From an uncultured Oscillospiraceae bacterium (GTDB lineage Bacteria; Bacillota_A; Clostridia; Oscillospirales; Oscillospiraceae), in contig CAJTTS010000174.1 in assembly GCA_910579155.1 (NCBI GenBank), positions 1 through 5,502 on the forward strand: DNA of 5,502 nt. Direction: 5' to 3'. Shown one piece after another: positions 1 to 4,997 of the stretch. Made by a program: the position numbers and the translations under genes. Numbering within the stretch: position 1 is the stretch's first letter; each line of letters opens with the position of its first letter. The notes under the pieces were generated by a model. That model did not search any database and had not been told where the DNA came from. It saw nothing but the letters and a program-made list of their open reading frames with translations.

Positions 1-1
1 C

Positions 2-226
2 GGCGACCCCCAGGGCTTCGCCCTGTACGTCAACGGGGAGCGGCGGGGGGAGTTCCAGGGGCGGACGGCGGAGGTGGACCTGACGGCCCACCTGGCGGGG
101 AAGGACGGAAGGATCCCCCGGGGGCGCTGGCTGGACATGGAGATCCGGCCCAATGATCTGGCCTATGTCAGTTTGGATCTCATCGTCCAGGGCTTTGTCC
201 AGTCCCGAGGCGACAACACCGTATGA
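2..226 (+). CDS. C-terminal end of a phage tail/baseplate protein (partial)
   Basis: An open frame enters from the left edge and ends at TGA 224-226, giving 74 residues. It reads as a beta-rich tail ending in PNDLAYVSLDLIVQGFVQSR followed by GDNTV. Alternating hydrophobic and polar residues and the many Gly and Arg suit a folded structural domain. The ending resembles, from memory, the C-termini of tail or baseplate proteins in Clostridia prophages; no search was run. Its place directly before the tail fibre supports a tail-tip or baseplate role. The stop overlaps a possible ATG at 223 (ATGA), so translation may be coupled to the fibre gene. The N-terminus lies outside the window, so the family cannot be named. 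Coding status is fairly sure and function is inferred from position. Confidence 0.7.
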   Translation, partial: GDPQGFALYVNGERRGEFQGRTAEVDLTAHLAGKDGRIPRGRWLDMEIRPNDLAYVSLDLIVQGFVQSRGDNTV

Positions 227-243
227 AGGAAGGAGTCAGCATC

Positions 244-1644
244 ATGGAAACGCAGCTATACCCCGGTATCGCCTTTTCACCCCCGGCGGCGTTGACGGAC
301 AATATAGGTGCGGGGGACACCATCATCCCGGTGAGCGACGCGGGGTCATTCCCTCCCGCTCCCAACCTGGCCACCATCGGCGCTGACGAGGACGGGGAAA
401 CGATCCTCTACGCAGCCAAGACGGCCACGGCCCTGTCCGGCTGCGTCCGGGGGGTGGAGGGGACGGCCCGGGCCTGGAGCGCCGGGGAGCCCATCGCCCG
501 AAACTGGACCGCCAAAGATCACGCAGATCTGATCGCGGCGGTGAGGGAGGCCCGGGCGGCGGCGGAGGAGGCCCGGGCGGCCTCCGACCCGGCGGGGACG
601 GCGGCGGCGACCGTAGAGGCCCACGACGGGGACGCAAAGGCCCACGGGGAACGCTTCGCCGCCAAGCAGGACGCGCTGAGGGGGCGGCCCGGAGAGGCGG
701 TGGGGTTCGGCGAGAACGGGGTGGCCCAAGCAGTGCCGGGGTGGAGCAATCCGAACCTGCTGGACAACTACTACTTTGCGGACCCGGTGAATCAGAGAGG
801 CCAGACGGAGTACACCGCAGCGGGCTATACAATCGACCGGTGGAGAATGGCGATCGATATTGGTAAAATTTTGGTTGAAGATGACGGCCTGGTCGTTGAT
901 GCTACGTCCAATGCCGTAACGTTTTATCAGCCGTTCGATGGAAAGCTGAGGTGGATCCTTGGGAAAACATTTACGGTCACAATCGAATATACATACTTAT
1001 CGGGGCCTGTATGGTCTGAATTGATGTTCAATTTGAATGGAACGCTCAACGCTCTGCACACTGGAAATTTGGCTGCGGAAACCGGAAAGCGAATGGTTCG
1101 GTCCGTTACCGCTGTGATTCCAGGTAGTGTCACAGGATCGGCAGCTCCACTATCTTTGGCATGGTTCTACGCCGCAAAAGGAGCAAAAGTAAAAATCCAC
1201 TCGATCAAATGCGAATTAGGCGCCCGGCAGACGCTGCTCCACCAGGACGCAGACGGCCATTGGGTGCTCAACGCCCCGCCGCCTAACAAGGCGCTGGAGC
1301 TGGCGAAGTGTCAGAGATACTTTGAACGGTCCGCATGGAACGCCACACTTGCAGTGGCTATCAATAACAGTGAACTTCGATTTTGCGGCTCATATTATTT
1401 TAAAGCAGTTAAGAGAGTTGCCCCTGCTATTACTGTGGAGGCGGCACATAAGGGTCAACAAATAGAACCCTTTGATACTGTAGATTGTGTATATATTACA
1501 GGACTACAGGCAATAGAGCCAATCGCATATAACCAATATATGTTTTCTCCCCGCGTTTCAGATCCTCAATCCAAGCTTGTACCGGGCAGGGTATATCAAG
1601 TTATTATTCCAGATAATCTGTATAATATCTCAGCAGATTTGTAA
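244..1644 (+). CDS. Phage tail fibre / receptor-binding protein
   Basis: This 466-residue protein is most likely the distal tail fibre that contacts the host surface. ATG 244 is preferred because AAGGAG (230-235) lies 8 bases upstream; an in-frame ATG at 223 overlaps the previous stop but lacks a site. Residues 1-95 form a compact N-terminal domain containing ALSGCVRGVEGTARAW, a motif I associate with tail-fibre N-termini that dock on the baseplate. Residues 96-145 are Ala/Glu/Arg-rich with a heptad repeat (EARAAAE, EARAASD), predicting a trimeric coiled coil. From about residue 168 (NPNLLDNYYFADPVNQRG) a beta-rich region begins, resembling carbohydrate-binding fibre modules. Residues 325-360 hold a GC-rich conserved-looking stretch (QTLLHQDADGHWVLN, then ALELAKCQRYF). 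Residues about 200-320 and 375-466 are coded by clearly AT-richer DNA, suggesting exchanged receptor-binding modules. No enzymatic motif is seen. Confidence 0.85.
   Translation: METQLYPGIAFSPPAALTDNIGAGDTIIPVSDAGSFPPAPNLATIGADEDGETILYAAKTATALSGCVRGVEGTARAWSAGEPIARNWTAKDHADLIAAVREARAAAEEARAASDPAGTAAATVEAHDGDAKAHGERFAAKQDALRGRPGEAVGFGENGVAQAVPGWSNPNLLDNYYFADPVNQRGQTEYTAAGYTIDRWRMAIDIGKILVEDDGLVVDATSNAVTFYQPFDGKLRWILGKTFTVTIEYTYLSGPVWSELMFNLNGTLNALHTGNLAAETGKRMVRSVTAVIPGSVTGSAAPLSLAWFYAAKGAKVKIHSIKCELGARQTLLHQDADGHWVLNAPPPNKALELAKCQRYFERSAWNATLAVAINNSELRFCGSYYFKAVKRVAPAITVEAAHKGQQIEPFDTVDCVYITGLQAIEPIAYNQYMFSPRVSDPQSKLVPGRVYQVIIPDNLYNISADL
547..581 (+). repeat. 14-bp direct repeat, period 21 bp, coding a coiled-coil heptad
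   Basis: GAGGCCCGGGCGGC occurs at 547-560 and again at 568-581. The 21-bp period equals seven codons, so the repeat encodes consecutive heptads in the fibre's predicted coiled coil. It probably arose by slippage or tandem duplication and would let the stalk length vary. Confidence 0.7.
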
Positions 1645-1656
1645 GGAGGGATTAAA

Positions 1657-1995
1657 TTGTATAGCAAGCACTACATCATGGTGGATGCACAAGGCCGCAT
1701 TATCTCCGGCTGGAGCGACGGCCCGTGCCCGGACAAGGACGTCACACAGGCCATCTGCATCGACGGGCAGGGCGGCTATCAGTTCCGGCTGTTTCCTGGC
1801 GGGGAGGAGAACCCGGCGCTGTACACCATGGACGGCATTCCGCTGTACCGCTGGGATGGACAGACTGTTCAGCTGCGTGCAGATGAGGAGATCGGCGCAG
1901 ACCGGACAGCCATCCCTGAGCCGCCGCCCTCCGAGCAGGAACAGCTGCGGGCGGATGTGGACTTCTTGGCGGCCTTACAGGGGGTGAGCCTGTGA
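1657..1995 (+). CDS. Tail-fibre-associated phage protein, TTG start
   Basis: A 112-residue protein of unknown exact function. It starts at TTG 1657, fixed by a perfect AAGGAGG (1643-1649) with 7-base spacing; that site overlaps the fibre gene's TAA stop. Residues 1-75 are rich in Tyr, Trp, Gly and Asp (GRIISGWSDGP, GGYQFRLFPGGEENPALYTM), suggesting a small beta-fold. A proline-rich hinge (PEPPPSEQEQ, 87-96) leads to a short C-terminal helix LRADVDFLAALQGVSL. That ending resembles, from memory, short proteins found between tail fibre and XkdX genes in Firmicute prophages. Likely roles are fibre assembly, tail chaperone or minor tail component; this is inferred from position. The stop overlaps the next gene's GTG (GTGA, 1992-1995). 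Confidence 0.8.
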   Translation: MYSKHYIMVDAQGRIISGWSDGPCPDKDVTQAICIDGQGGYQFRLFPGGEENPALYTMDGIPLYRWDGQTVQLRADEEIGADRTAIPEPPPSEQEQLRADVDFLAALQGVSL

Positions 1996-2129
1996 GCGTG
2001 TTCGAGATGGCAAAAAAGTACTATCCTCGGCTGTGGGGCAAGGCCCGGCTGGAAGCGCTAGTGGAGGCCGGCCGGCTTGCGGAGGAGGAAATGGAGCAAA
2101 TCTGCAATGAAAGCGAGCGATACCAATGA
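1992..2129 (+). CDS. xkdX: XkdX family phage protein
   Basis: A 45-residue protein reading MSVFEMAKKYYPRLWGKARL and ending ESERYQ. The pattern of an aromatic N-terminus, a basic KYY, Trp, then a helix with LVEAGRLAEEEMEQI matches the XkdX family from PBSX-like prophages, small proteins normally encoded between tail fibre and lysis genes. The molecular role of XkdX is not established. GTG 1992 overlaps the previous stop and sits just after GGGGTGAG; GTG 1998, which would give MFEMAKKYY, is a possible alternative start. The stop overlaps the next ATG (ATGA, 2126-2129). Family size, order and motif all fit. Confidence 0.88.
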   Translation: MSVFEMAKKYYPRLWGKARLEALVEAGRLAEEEMEQICNESERYQ

Positions 2130-2437
2130 ATGAGAACTGCAACCCCAACGACTGCCCGCTGGAGCCGCGTGTGTCGGCCCTGGAGCGGGCCAACGAACAG
2201 CACGGCAAGACCCACCGGGAAATCTTTCGGCGCATGAACGATGTGGAGCGGGACAACGCTGTGCAGGAAGAGCGCTATACCGCGATTGCCGGAAAGCTGG
2301 ATGAGATCAGCGCCACCGTGAAGGCCCTGGCAGACAAGCCCGGGCGGCGGTGGGATGGGCTGGTGGACAAGCTGGTATATGCCGCCGCGTTGGCAGTGGT
2401 GGCGTGGGTCGCGGCGGGTATGCCGGGGCTGAACTGA
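2126..2437 (+). CDS. xhlA: XhlA-like membrane-anchored coiled-coil protein (lysis cassette)
   Basis: This 103-residue protein has a hydrophilic N-terminus with two Cys (C5, C10), a long charged helical segment (about 15-70) predicted to form a coiled coil, and one C-terminal membrane span (about 80-98, LVYAAALAVVAWVAAG). That layout matches the XhlA (hemolysin-like) family, which acts with a holin and endolysin in PBSX-type lysis. The ATG overlaps the XkdX stop (ATGA) and has no strong ribosome site of its own, so it probably relies on translational coupling. The neighbours, XkdX before and holin after, fit the family. The symbol is given by family resemblance, not by a search. Confidence 0.8.
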   Translation: MNENCNPNDCPLEPRVSALERANEQHGKTHREIFRRMNDVERDNAVQEERYTAIAGKLDEISATVKALADKPGRRWDGLVDKLVYAAALAVVAWVAAGMPGLN

Positions 2438-2456
2438 GAAAGGAGCGTACTTACAA

Positions 2457-2657
2457 ATGAACGAGAAGACAAAGAAATGGCTGAAGGCGGCGGGGGTACG
2501 GGCCGTCAAGACGGTGGCCCAGACCGCCATCGCCACCATCGGGGCGTCTGCGGTGCTGTCCGCCGTGGACTGGCCCATGGTGGCCTCGGCGGCGGCGCTG
2601 GCGGGGCTGCTGTCCCTGCTCACTAGCGTGGCGGGGCTGCCGGAGGTGGAGATGTGA
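2457..2657 (+). CDS. Phage holin, r1t-like
   Basis: A 66-residue membrane protein that would form the inner-membrane lesion releasing the endolysin. It begins with a basic segment (KTKKWLKAAGVRAVKT), followed by two hydrophobic helices at about 17-36 and 40-60 separated by the turn VDWP, and ends ...LLTSVAGLPEVEM. The basic start, the RAVKTVAQTA helix, the central DW and the LLSLLTSVAG helix resemble lactococcal phage r1t-type holins. The ribosome site AAAGGAG (2439-2445) lies 11 bases before ATG 2457, a rather long spacing that may lower expression. The stop overlaps the endolysin GTG (GTGA, 2654-2657), so holin and endolysin are probably translationally coupled. Confidence 0.85.
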   Translation: MNEKTKKWLKAAGVRAVKTVAQTAIATIGASAVLSAVDWPMVASAAALAGLLSLLTSVAGLPEVEM

Positions 2658-3367
2658 CGCCGCAGGAATGGCTCATCGCCACGGCGGAGGACCAGGTGGG
2701 CTATCTGGGCAAAAAGTCTAATGCCCAGTTAGACGAGCCCAAGGCCAACGCCGGGGGGCTTTGGAATAAGTTCGCCCGGGACCTGGACGCCCTGGGAGAC
2801 TTCTACAACGGCAAAAAGAACGGCTACGACTGGTGCGATGTGTTCGTGGACTGGTGCTTCGTCACCACCTTCGGGCGGGCCGAGGCCCAACTGCTCCTGT
2901 GCCAGCCGGACCAGTCCCTGGGGGCTGGCACGGGGTACAGCTTGAACTACTACAAGCAGAAAGGGCGGCTGTTCTCCAGCCCGGAGCCGGGGGACCAGAT
3001 CTTCTTCGGCGACGCCAAAAGCACCTGGCACACCGGGATCGTGGTGAAGGTGGAGGGCGGCTTCGTCCACACCATCGAGGGAAATGCGGGGGAGCCGTCC
3101 GCTGTGCGGGCGTGCCGGTACAAGCTGGCAGGCAAGACCATCAAGGGGTATGGGCGGCCTGATTGGTCCCTGGCCCCCAAGGGAAAGGAGGAGGACGAGA
3201 TGGTGTACTATAAGACGCTGGCCGACGTGCCCGCGTGGTATCGGGGCGCGGTGGGGAAGGCCGTGGACAAAGGTGCGCTCAACGGCACCGGCGGCGAGGA
3301 GCTGAACGTGTCCGAGGACCTGTGCAGGACCCTCACCGTGCTGGACCGGCTGGGGATGCTGGGCTAA
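2654..3367 (+). CDS. CHAP-domain endolysin with C-terminal wall-binding-like module
   Basis: A 237-residue peptidoglycan hydrolase starting at GTG 2654, behind GGAGGTGGA. Residues 1-170 form the catalytic domain: Cys61 in the motif DWCDVFVDWCF, His126 in STWHTGIVV, and E142/N144 in IEGNAG make the Cys-His-polar set of CHAP amidases/endopeptidases. GDQIFFGD (113-120) is the typical strand before the His. A charged linker (PKGKEEDE, 175-182) leads to a 55-residue module (183-237) with YYKTLADVPAWY and NVSEDLCRTLTVLDRLGMLG, which resembles SLH-like or cell-wall targeting modules at the ends of Clostridia phage lysins. There is no signal peptide, so export depends on the holin. Which bond is cut, amide or peptide, cannot be told from sequence alone. 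An internal ribosome site and ATG precede the C-terminal module (separate entry). Confidence 0.92.
   Translation: MTPQEWLIATAEDQVGYLGKKSNAQLDEPKANAGGLWNKFARDLDALGDFYNGKKNGYDWCDVFVDWCFVTTFGRAEAQLLLCQPDQSLGAGTGYSLNYYKQKGRLFSSPEPGDQIFFGDAKSTWHTGIVVKVEGGFVHTIEGNAGEPSAVRACRYKLAGKTIKGYGRPDWSLAPKGKEEDEMVYYKTLADVPAWYRGAVGKAVDKGALNGTGGEELNVSEDLCRTLTVLDRLGMLG
3200..3367 (+). CDS. Possible internally initiated C-terminal endolysin subunit
   Basis: Inside the endolysin, AAAGGAGGAGG (3184-3194) contains a perfect AAGGAGG at 3185-3191, exactly 8 bases before an in-frame ATG at 3200 (Met183). Translation there would release a 55-residue protein consisting only of the putative wall-binding module. The site falls exactly at the domain linker and is stronger than the gene's own GTG start. 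Secondary starts that give a free binding subunit are known for endolysins such as Lys170 of an Enterococcus phage and CD27L/CTP1L of clostridial phages. Lys codons followed by Glu codons can mimic such a site by chance, so this needs protein-level proof. Confidence 0.5.
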   Translation: MVYYKTLADVPAWYRGAVGKAVDKGALNGTGGEELNVSEDLCRTLTVLDRLGMLG

Positions 3368-3381
3368 AGGGAGGGGCCGAT

Positions 3382-3494
3382 ATGGTAGCCCTGATGCCAC
3401 CGTCGTGATCAACACCCCAGGCTACTTACTGACACACTACAATAGCTACCCCATCCTGGGTGAGCTGCTGCGTGCCCTGGGCAACTCCGTGTAA
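3382..3494 (+). pseudogene. Frameshifted micro-ORF after the endolysin
   Basis: GGGAGGGG (3370-3377) is followed 4 bases later by ATG 3382, but that frame stops after eight codons (TGA 3406-3408). Shifting back by one base at the CCC run (3389-3391) opens a frame running to TAA 3492-3494, which reads DATVVINTPGYLLTHYNSY then PILGELLRALGNSV. The combined product would have about 37 residues and looks protein-like. One missing C would explain the break; a sequencing error or a programmed -1 shift are alternatives. I do not recognise the product. The position between the endolysin and the terminator suggests a small lysis-linked peptide or the remnant of one. Confidence 0.4.
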
Positions 3495-3505
3495 ACAAAA
3501 GCAAC

Positions 3506-3560
3506 CAGCCCCCGACGGCCCCCTTGCAGGATTTTCTTTCCTGTGAGGGGGCTGTTTTTT
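3506..3560 (+). terminator. Intrinsic terminator of the phage late/lysis operon
   Basis: GGCCCCC (3517-3523) and GGGGGCT (3547-3553) form the base of a hairpin, with an inner CAGGA/TCCTG stem (3527-3531/3539-3543), followed by TTTTTT (3555-3560). An alternative outer pairing uses CAGCCCCC (3506-3513) with GGGGGCTG (3547-3554). Either form gives a GC-rich stem and U-run, 12-24 bases after the micro-ORF stop. Confidence 0.9.
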
Positions 3561-3701
3561 ATTTCTGGGCCAGGGCCGCCGTAGAGGGCCGTCAGGCGGT
3601 TTCCGTGTCATGGGTGTGCGTCTACCCTCCCGAGGGCTTGACCGGGTGTTACAACAGGCTTATGGGTCCAAATAGGCTTGTTTAAGATTGCCCCTCAATA
3701 T

Positions 3702-3731
3702 TTGATTTACAAGGTACAAGGTGCGTATATG
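3702..3731 (+). promoter_or_regulatory. Possible sigma70-type promoter before the hairpin cluster
   Basis: TTGATT (3702-3707) and TATATG (3726-3731) are separated by 18 bases, each matching 4 of 6 consensus positions. A perfect tandem repeat of ACAAGGT (3709-3715, 3716-3722) fills the spacer. Transcription would start near 3738, right at the structured GC-rich segment. The elements are weak, so this is tentative. Confidence 0.3.
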
Positions 3732-3736
3732 TAAAA

Positions 3737-3838
3737 GGGGCGGCGGTTGACTCCCCCTGTGCCGATGGGTAAACCCATGAGCGCCCGCCCCGCTGTGGGG
3801 GCGGCTGGACTTGCACCAGCGGCGGCCTGTGGCCGTCG
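3737..3838 (+). other. Cluster of adjacent GC-rich hairpins; candidate structured RNA
   Basis: Four short hairpins follow one another almost without linkers: ATGGG/CCCAT (3765-3769/3774-3778, loop TAAA), CCGCCCC/GGGGCGG (3785-3791/3798-3804), GCTGG/CCAGC (3804-3808/3816-3820, loop ACTTGCA) and CGGCGGCC/GGCCGTCG (3820-3827/3831-3838, loop TGT). A second copy of GGGGCGG at 3737-3743 could pair with 3785-3791 instead, making a mutually exclusive fold. The G-T pair in the last stem is allowed in a plus-strand RNA but becomes C-A on the minus strand, mildly favouring the plus strand. The 305-base stretch 3561-3865 shows no convincing gene. It could also be the 3' untranslated region of the minus-strand gene. 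No known RNA family was recognised. Confidence 0.45.
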
Positions 3839-3865
3839 GCCTTGCGGGTTTATTTAATCACTTCG

Positions 3866-4222
3866 TTAGACGGCTCTGACATAGCCAACACCTACGCCCT
3901 GTTCTGTGTCACGATTCAGAAAATACCGGGACATTTCCAACGGTTTGCCGAATGCGTAGAACAGCTTGACCGCCATGCGCAGGCCGTACAGAATTGCCGC
4001 ATCGTTGAGAGTGCCGTTGTAAACGCTGATAGCGTCCTCCAGGCTCCCAAAGAAATCCGCATCGGTAGCCTTGACCTGTTCCAGTTGCTGGTACAATATT
4101 TCCTCCGCTTTCAGAATGAGCGCATCATGCCGTTGAATATATACCCATTCCTCCGATTGGCTCAGACAGCCCATGAGTGCATCCAAGGCATCAAAAGGAG
4201 TTATTGGACGAAATTGTCGCAA
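3866..4222 (-). CDS. Conserved-looking hypothetical protein (possibly DUF6809-like)
   Basis: A 118-residue, mostly helical acidic protein on the minus strand. The best start is TTG at 4222-4220, because AGGGGGA (complement of 4230-4236) lies 7 bases upstream; an ATG at 4174 (Met17) is the alternative. Residues 11-70 are amphipathic helices (SEEWVYIQRHDALILKAEEIL), followed by TLNDAAILYGLRMAVKLFYA (71-90). A closing helix of the type YG-x-R/K-x-A-x-K-L recalls small Clostridia proteins grouped as DUF6809, but the resemblance is from memory and weak. Codon choice on this strand is natural, with acidic residues and GC at third positions, whereas the overlapping plus-strand frame has improbable composition. 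No catalytic motif is seen. It is divergent from the HTH gene, with 32 bases between the start codons. Confidence 0.7.
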   Translation of the reverse strand: MRQFRPITPFDALDALMGCLSQSEEWVYIQRHDALILKAEEILYQQLEQVKATDADFFGSLEDAISVYNGTLNDAAILYGLRMAVKLFYAFGKPLEMSRYFLNRDTEQGVGVGYVRAV

Positions 4223-4254
4223 ATTATATTCCCCCTGTACATGGAGGTGAGGCT

Positions 4255-4464
4255 ATGACAGCACGCCAGATCGTTGAGATGGCCACGGGGTACTGTGGGG
4301 TGTCGAACTCCGAGCTTGCTCGACGCCTTGGCTGGTCTCCGCAGCTGTTGAACAAACGGCTGAACACGGGGAAGTTTACGGTGGAGGAATGGGAAAAGAT
4401 CGGGGAGGCTCTCGGAGCAACGGCGAGGGTCAGGTTCACGTTTCCTGATGGCACAGAAATTTGA
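4255..4464 (+). CDS. Small helix-turn-helix DNA-binding protein (XRE/Cro-like)
   Basis: A 69-residue protein starting at ATG 4255, with GGAGGTGAG (4243-4251) just upstream. After an N-terminal helix (ARQIVEMATGYCG), residues 16-40 fit a helix-turn-helix: SNSELARRLGW, turn SP, then recognition helix QLLNKRLNTG. FTVEEWEKIGEALG forms the next helix, and RVRFTFPDGTEI a short beta-hairpin end. This is the layout of minimal Cro/XRE-like regulators common in Clostridia prophages. With only one domain it probably binds as a dimer. The open frame extends upstream to 4177, but that part overlaps the divergent gene and lacks a site. It could regulate the short divergent interval; its target is unknown. 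A terminator follows at 4540-4577. Confidence 0.85.
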   Translation: MTARQIVEMATGYCGVSNSELARRLGWSPQLLNKRLNTGKFTVEEWEKIGEALGATARVRFTFPDGTEI

Positions 4465-4482
4465 TCCCTGCCAAAAAGGAAA

Positions 4483-4509
4483 CCCCGGACGCCTGGTGAG
4501 CGTCCGGGG
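4483..4509. other. Perfect 10-bp GC-rich hairpin after the HTH gene
   Basis: CCCCGGACGC (4483-4492) pairs perfectly with GCGTCCGGGG (4500-4509) around a 7-base loop. On the plus strand it is followed by AAGGGAG, so it is not a classic terminator. On the minus strand it is followed by TTTCCTTTTT, so it could stop minus-strand transcription. It may instead protect the 3' end of the HTH transcript. Confidence 0.7.
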
Positions 4510-4539
4510 AAGGGAGAGCAGGGGCATATTCCATTTTGA

Positions 4540-4577
4540 GCAGGGAGGCCGTGCCGGGCCTCTCTGCGCTTTTCTGT
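4540..4577 (+). terminator. Intrinsic terminator after the HTH gene
   Basis: GCAGGGAGGCC (4540-4550) pairs with GGCCTCTCTGC (4557-4567) over 11 base pairs with one G-T wobble and a 6-base loop, followed by GCTTTTCTGT. It lies about 75 bases beyond the HTH stop and ends that unit on the plus strand. Confidence 0.75.
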
Positions 4578-4626
4578 CCATGTATAGCCCCCGCGCCCAT
4601 CCAGGCCCGCCAAGCCCGATGGACAG
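4574..4626. repeat. 8-bp inverted repeat, widely spaced
   Basis: CTGTCCAT (4574-4581) and ATGGACAG (4619-4626) are perfect inverted copies 37 bases apart in non-coding DNA. The left copy overlaps the terminator tail. This could be a binding-site pair or recombination site; chance is also possible. I see no gene in the rest of 4578-4754. Confidence 0.4.
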
Positions 4627-4711
4627 TGAAATCCTAATCAAGCCGCTCTCCTTATGGCCGGAGTATAGCACGGGTGGCCGGCTGGATTCTGTTGGAACCT
4701 GGCACATAGGG

Positions 4712-4733
4712 GGACGCTCAAAGTTGAGTGTCC
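4712..4733. promoter_or_regulatory. 22-bp dyad upstream of the RHH-operon promoter; possible operator
   Basis: GGACGCTCAA (4712-4721) and TTGAGTGTCC (4724-4733) are inverted copies matching at 9 of 10 positions, separated by AG. The dyad ends 21 bases before the -35 box of the next operon. No T-run follows on either strand, and a 2-base spacer suits a protein-binding dyad better than an RNA hairpin. Confidence 0.5.
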
Positions 4734-4754
4734 TCAAAAATTTTCAAAAACCTC

Positions 4755-4783
4755 TTGACTTTTGCATAAGCACATATTATATT
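4755..4783 (+). promoter_or_regulatory. Sigma70-type promoter of the RHH operon
   Basis: TTGACT (4755-4760) and TATATT (4778-4783) are spaced by exactly 17 bases, each matching 5 of 6 consensus positions. Transcription would start near 4790, leaving only about 20 bases before ATG 4812. The promoter lies within a long inverted repeat, so it is probably tightly repressed. Confidence 0.82.
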
Positions 4784-4800
4784 ATTGCTTAGGCAAAAGT
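4758..4800. promoter_or_regulatory. Operator-like inverted repeat overlapping the promoter
   Basis: ACTTTTGCATAAGC (4758-4771) and GCTTAGGCAAAAGT (4787-4800) are inverted copies matching at 13 of 14 positions, separated by a 15-base AT-rich spacer. The left arm overlaps the -35 box, the spacer holds the -10 box and the right arm covers the start site up to the ribosome site. A dimer on each arm would block RNA polymerase. The RHH protein encoded directly downstream is the natural candidate repressor. Confidence 0.75.
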
Positions 4801-4811
4801 GAGGTGATGAA

Positions 4812-4997
4812 ATGAGCCCTAGAACAGGGCGGCCTATCGTAGGAGAAACCCCGAAAAGTTCTCAAATAGGATTTCGGGTCACGCAAAAGACCGTTGAAAA
4901 ATTTGAGGAATGCAAGAAACTATCAGGAAAAACTAAAGTAGAACTTTTTGAAGAAATGGTTAATGACCTCCACGATAAGCTGACCAAAGAAAAATGA
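4812..4997 (+). CDS. Ribbon-helix-helix (Arc/MetJ/CopG-like) DNA-binding protein
   Basis: A 61-residue protein starting at ATG 4812 with GAGGTGA (4801-4807) upstream. A basic arm (SPRTGRPIVGETPKSS) precedes a beta-strand SQIGFRV (17-23), helix A (TQKTVEKFEECKKL, 24-37), the turn SGKTK, and helix B (VELFEEMVNDLHDKL, 43-57). That strand-helix-helix plan in about 45 residues is the RHH fold, which binds DNA as a dimer through the paired strands. RHH proteins often repress their own operon, and the inverted repeat over this gene's promoter fits that. The gene is AT-richer than the phage genes, suggesting a different origin. An antitoxin role is possible, since many antitoxins are RHH, but the partners downstream do not resemble known toxins. 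Confidence 0.85.
   Translation: MSPRTGRPIVGETPKSSQIGFRVTQKTVEKFEECKKLSGKTKVELFEEMVNDLHDKLTKEK

Noticed and set aside
323..832. Long minus-strand open frames opposite the tail fibre
   Set aside because: Extremely Pro/Arg/Gly-rich products, as expected from the reverse complement of a GC-rich gene; no ribosome site or family resemblance.
830..1644. Target region of a diversity-generating retroelement in the tail fibre
   Set aside because: No reverse transcriptase, template repeat or C-type-lectin-like end is visible in the window; base mosaicism is better explained by module exchange.
2729..3415. 228-codon minus-strand open frame opposite the endolysin
   Set aside because: It is the mirror of a clear CHAP endolysin with intact catalytic residues; the composition is unnatural.
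3709..3722. Tandem ACAAGGT as a phage attachment core
   Set aside because: A two-copy 7-mer with no integrase, tRNA or second end in the window cannot support an attachment-site call.
3804..3820. tRNA-like arm (GGTGCAAGTCC on the minus strand)
   Set aside because: It resembles a T-arm only superficially; no acceptor stem, anticodon arm or CCA context fits around it.
3842..4258. Plus-strand open frame of 138 codons whose TGA overlaps the HTH ATG
   Set aside because: The overlap looks like coupling, but residue composition is poor and the minus strand in the same place has natural codon use and a protein-like helical product.
4201..4737. Minus- and plus-strand open frames across 4201-4792
   Set aside because: They cross two strong hairpins and the HTH gene, have low-complexity composition, and no ribosome site was found.
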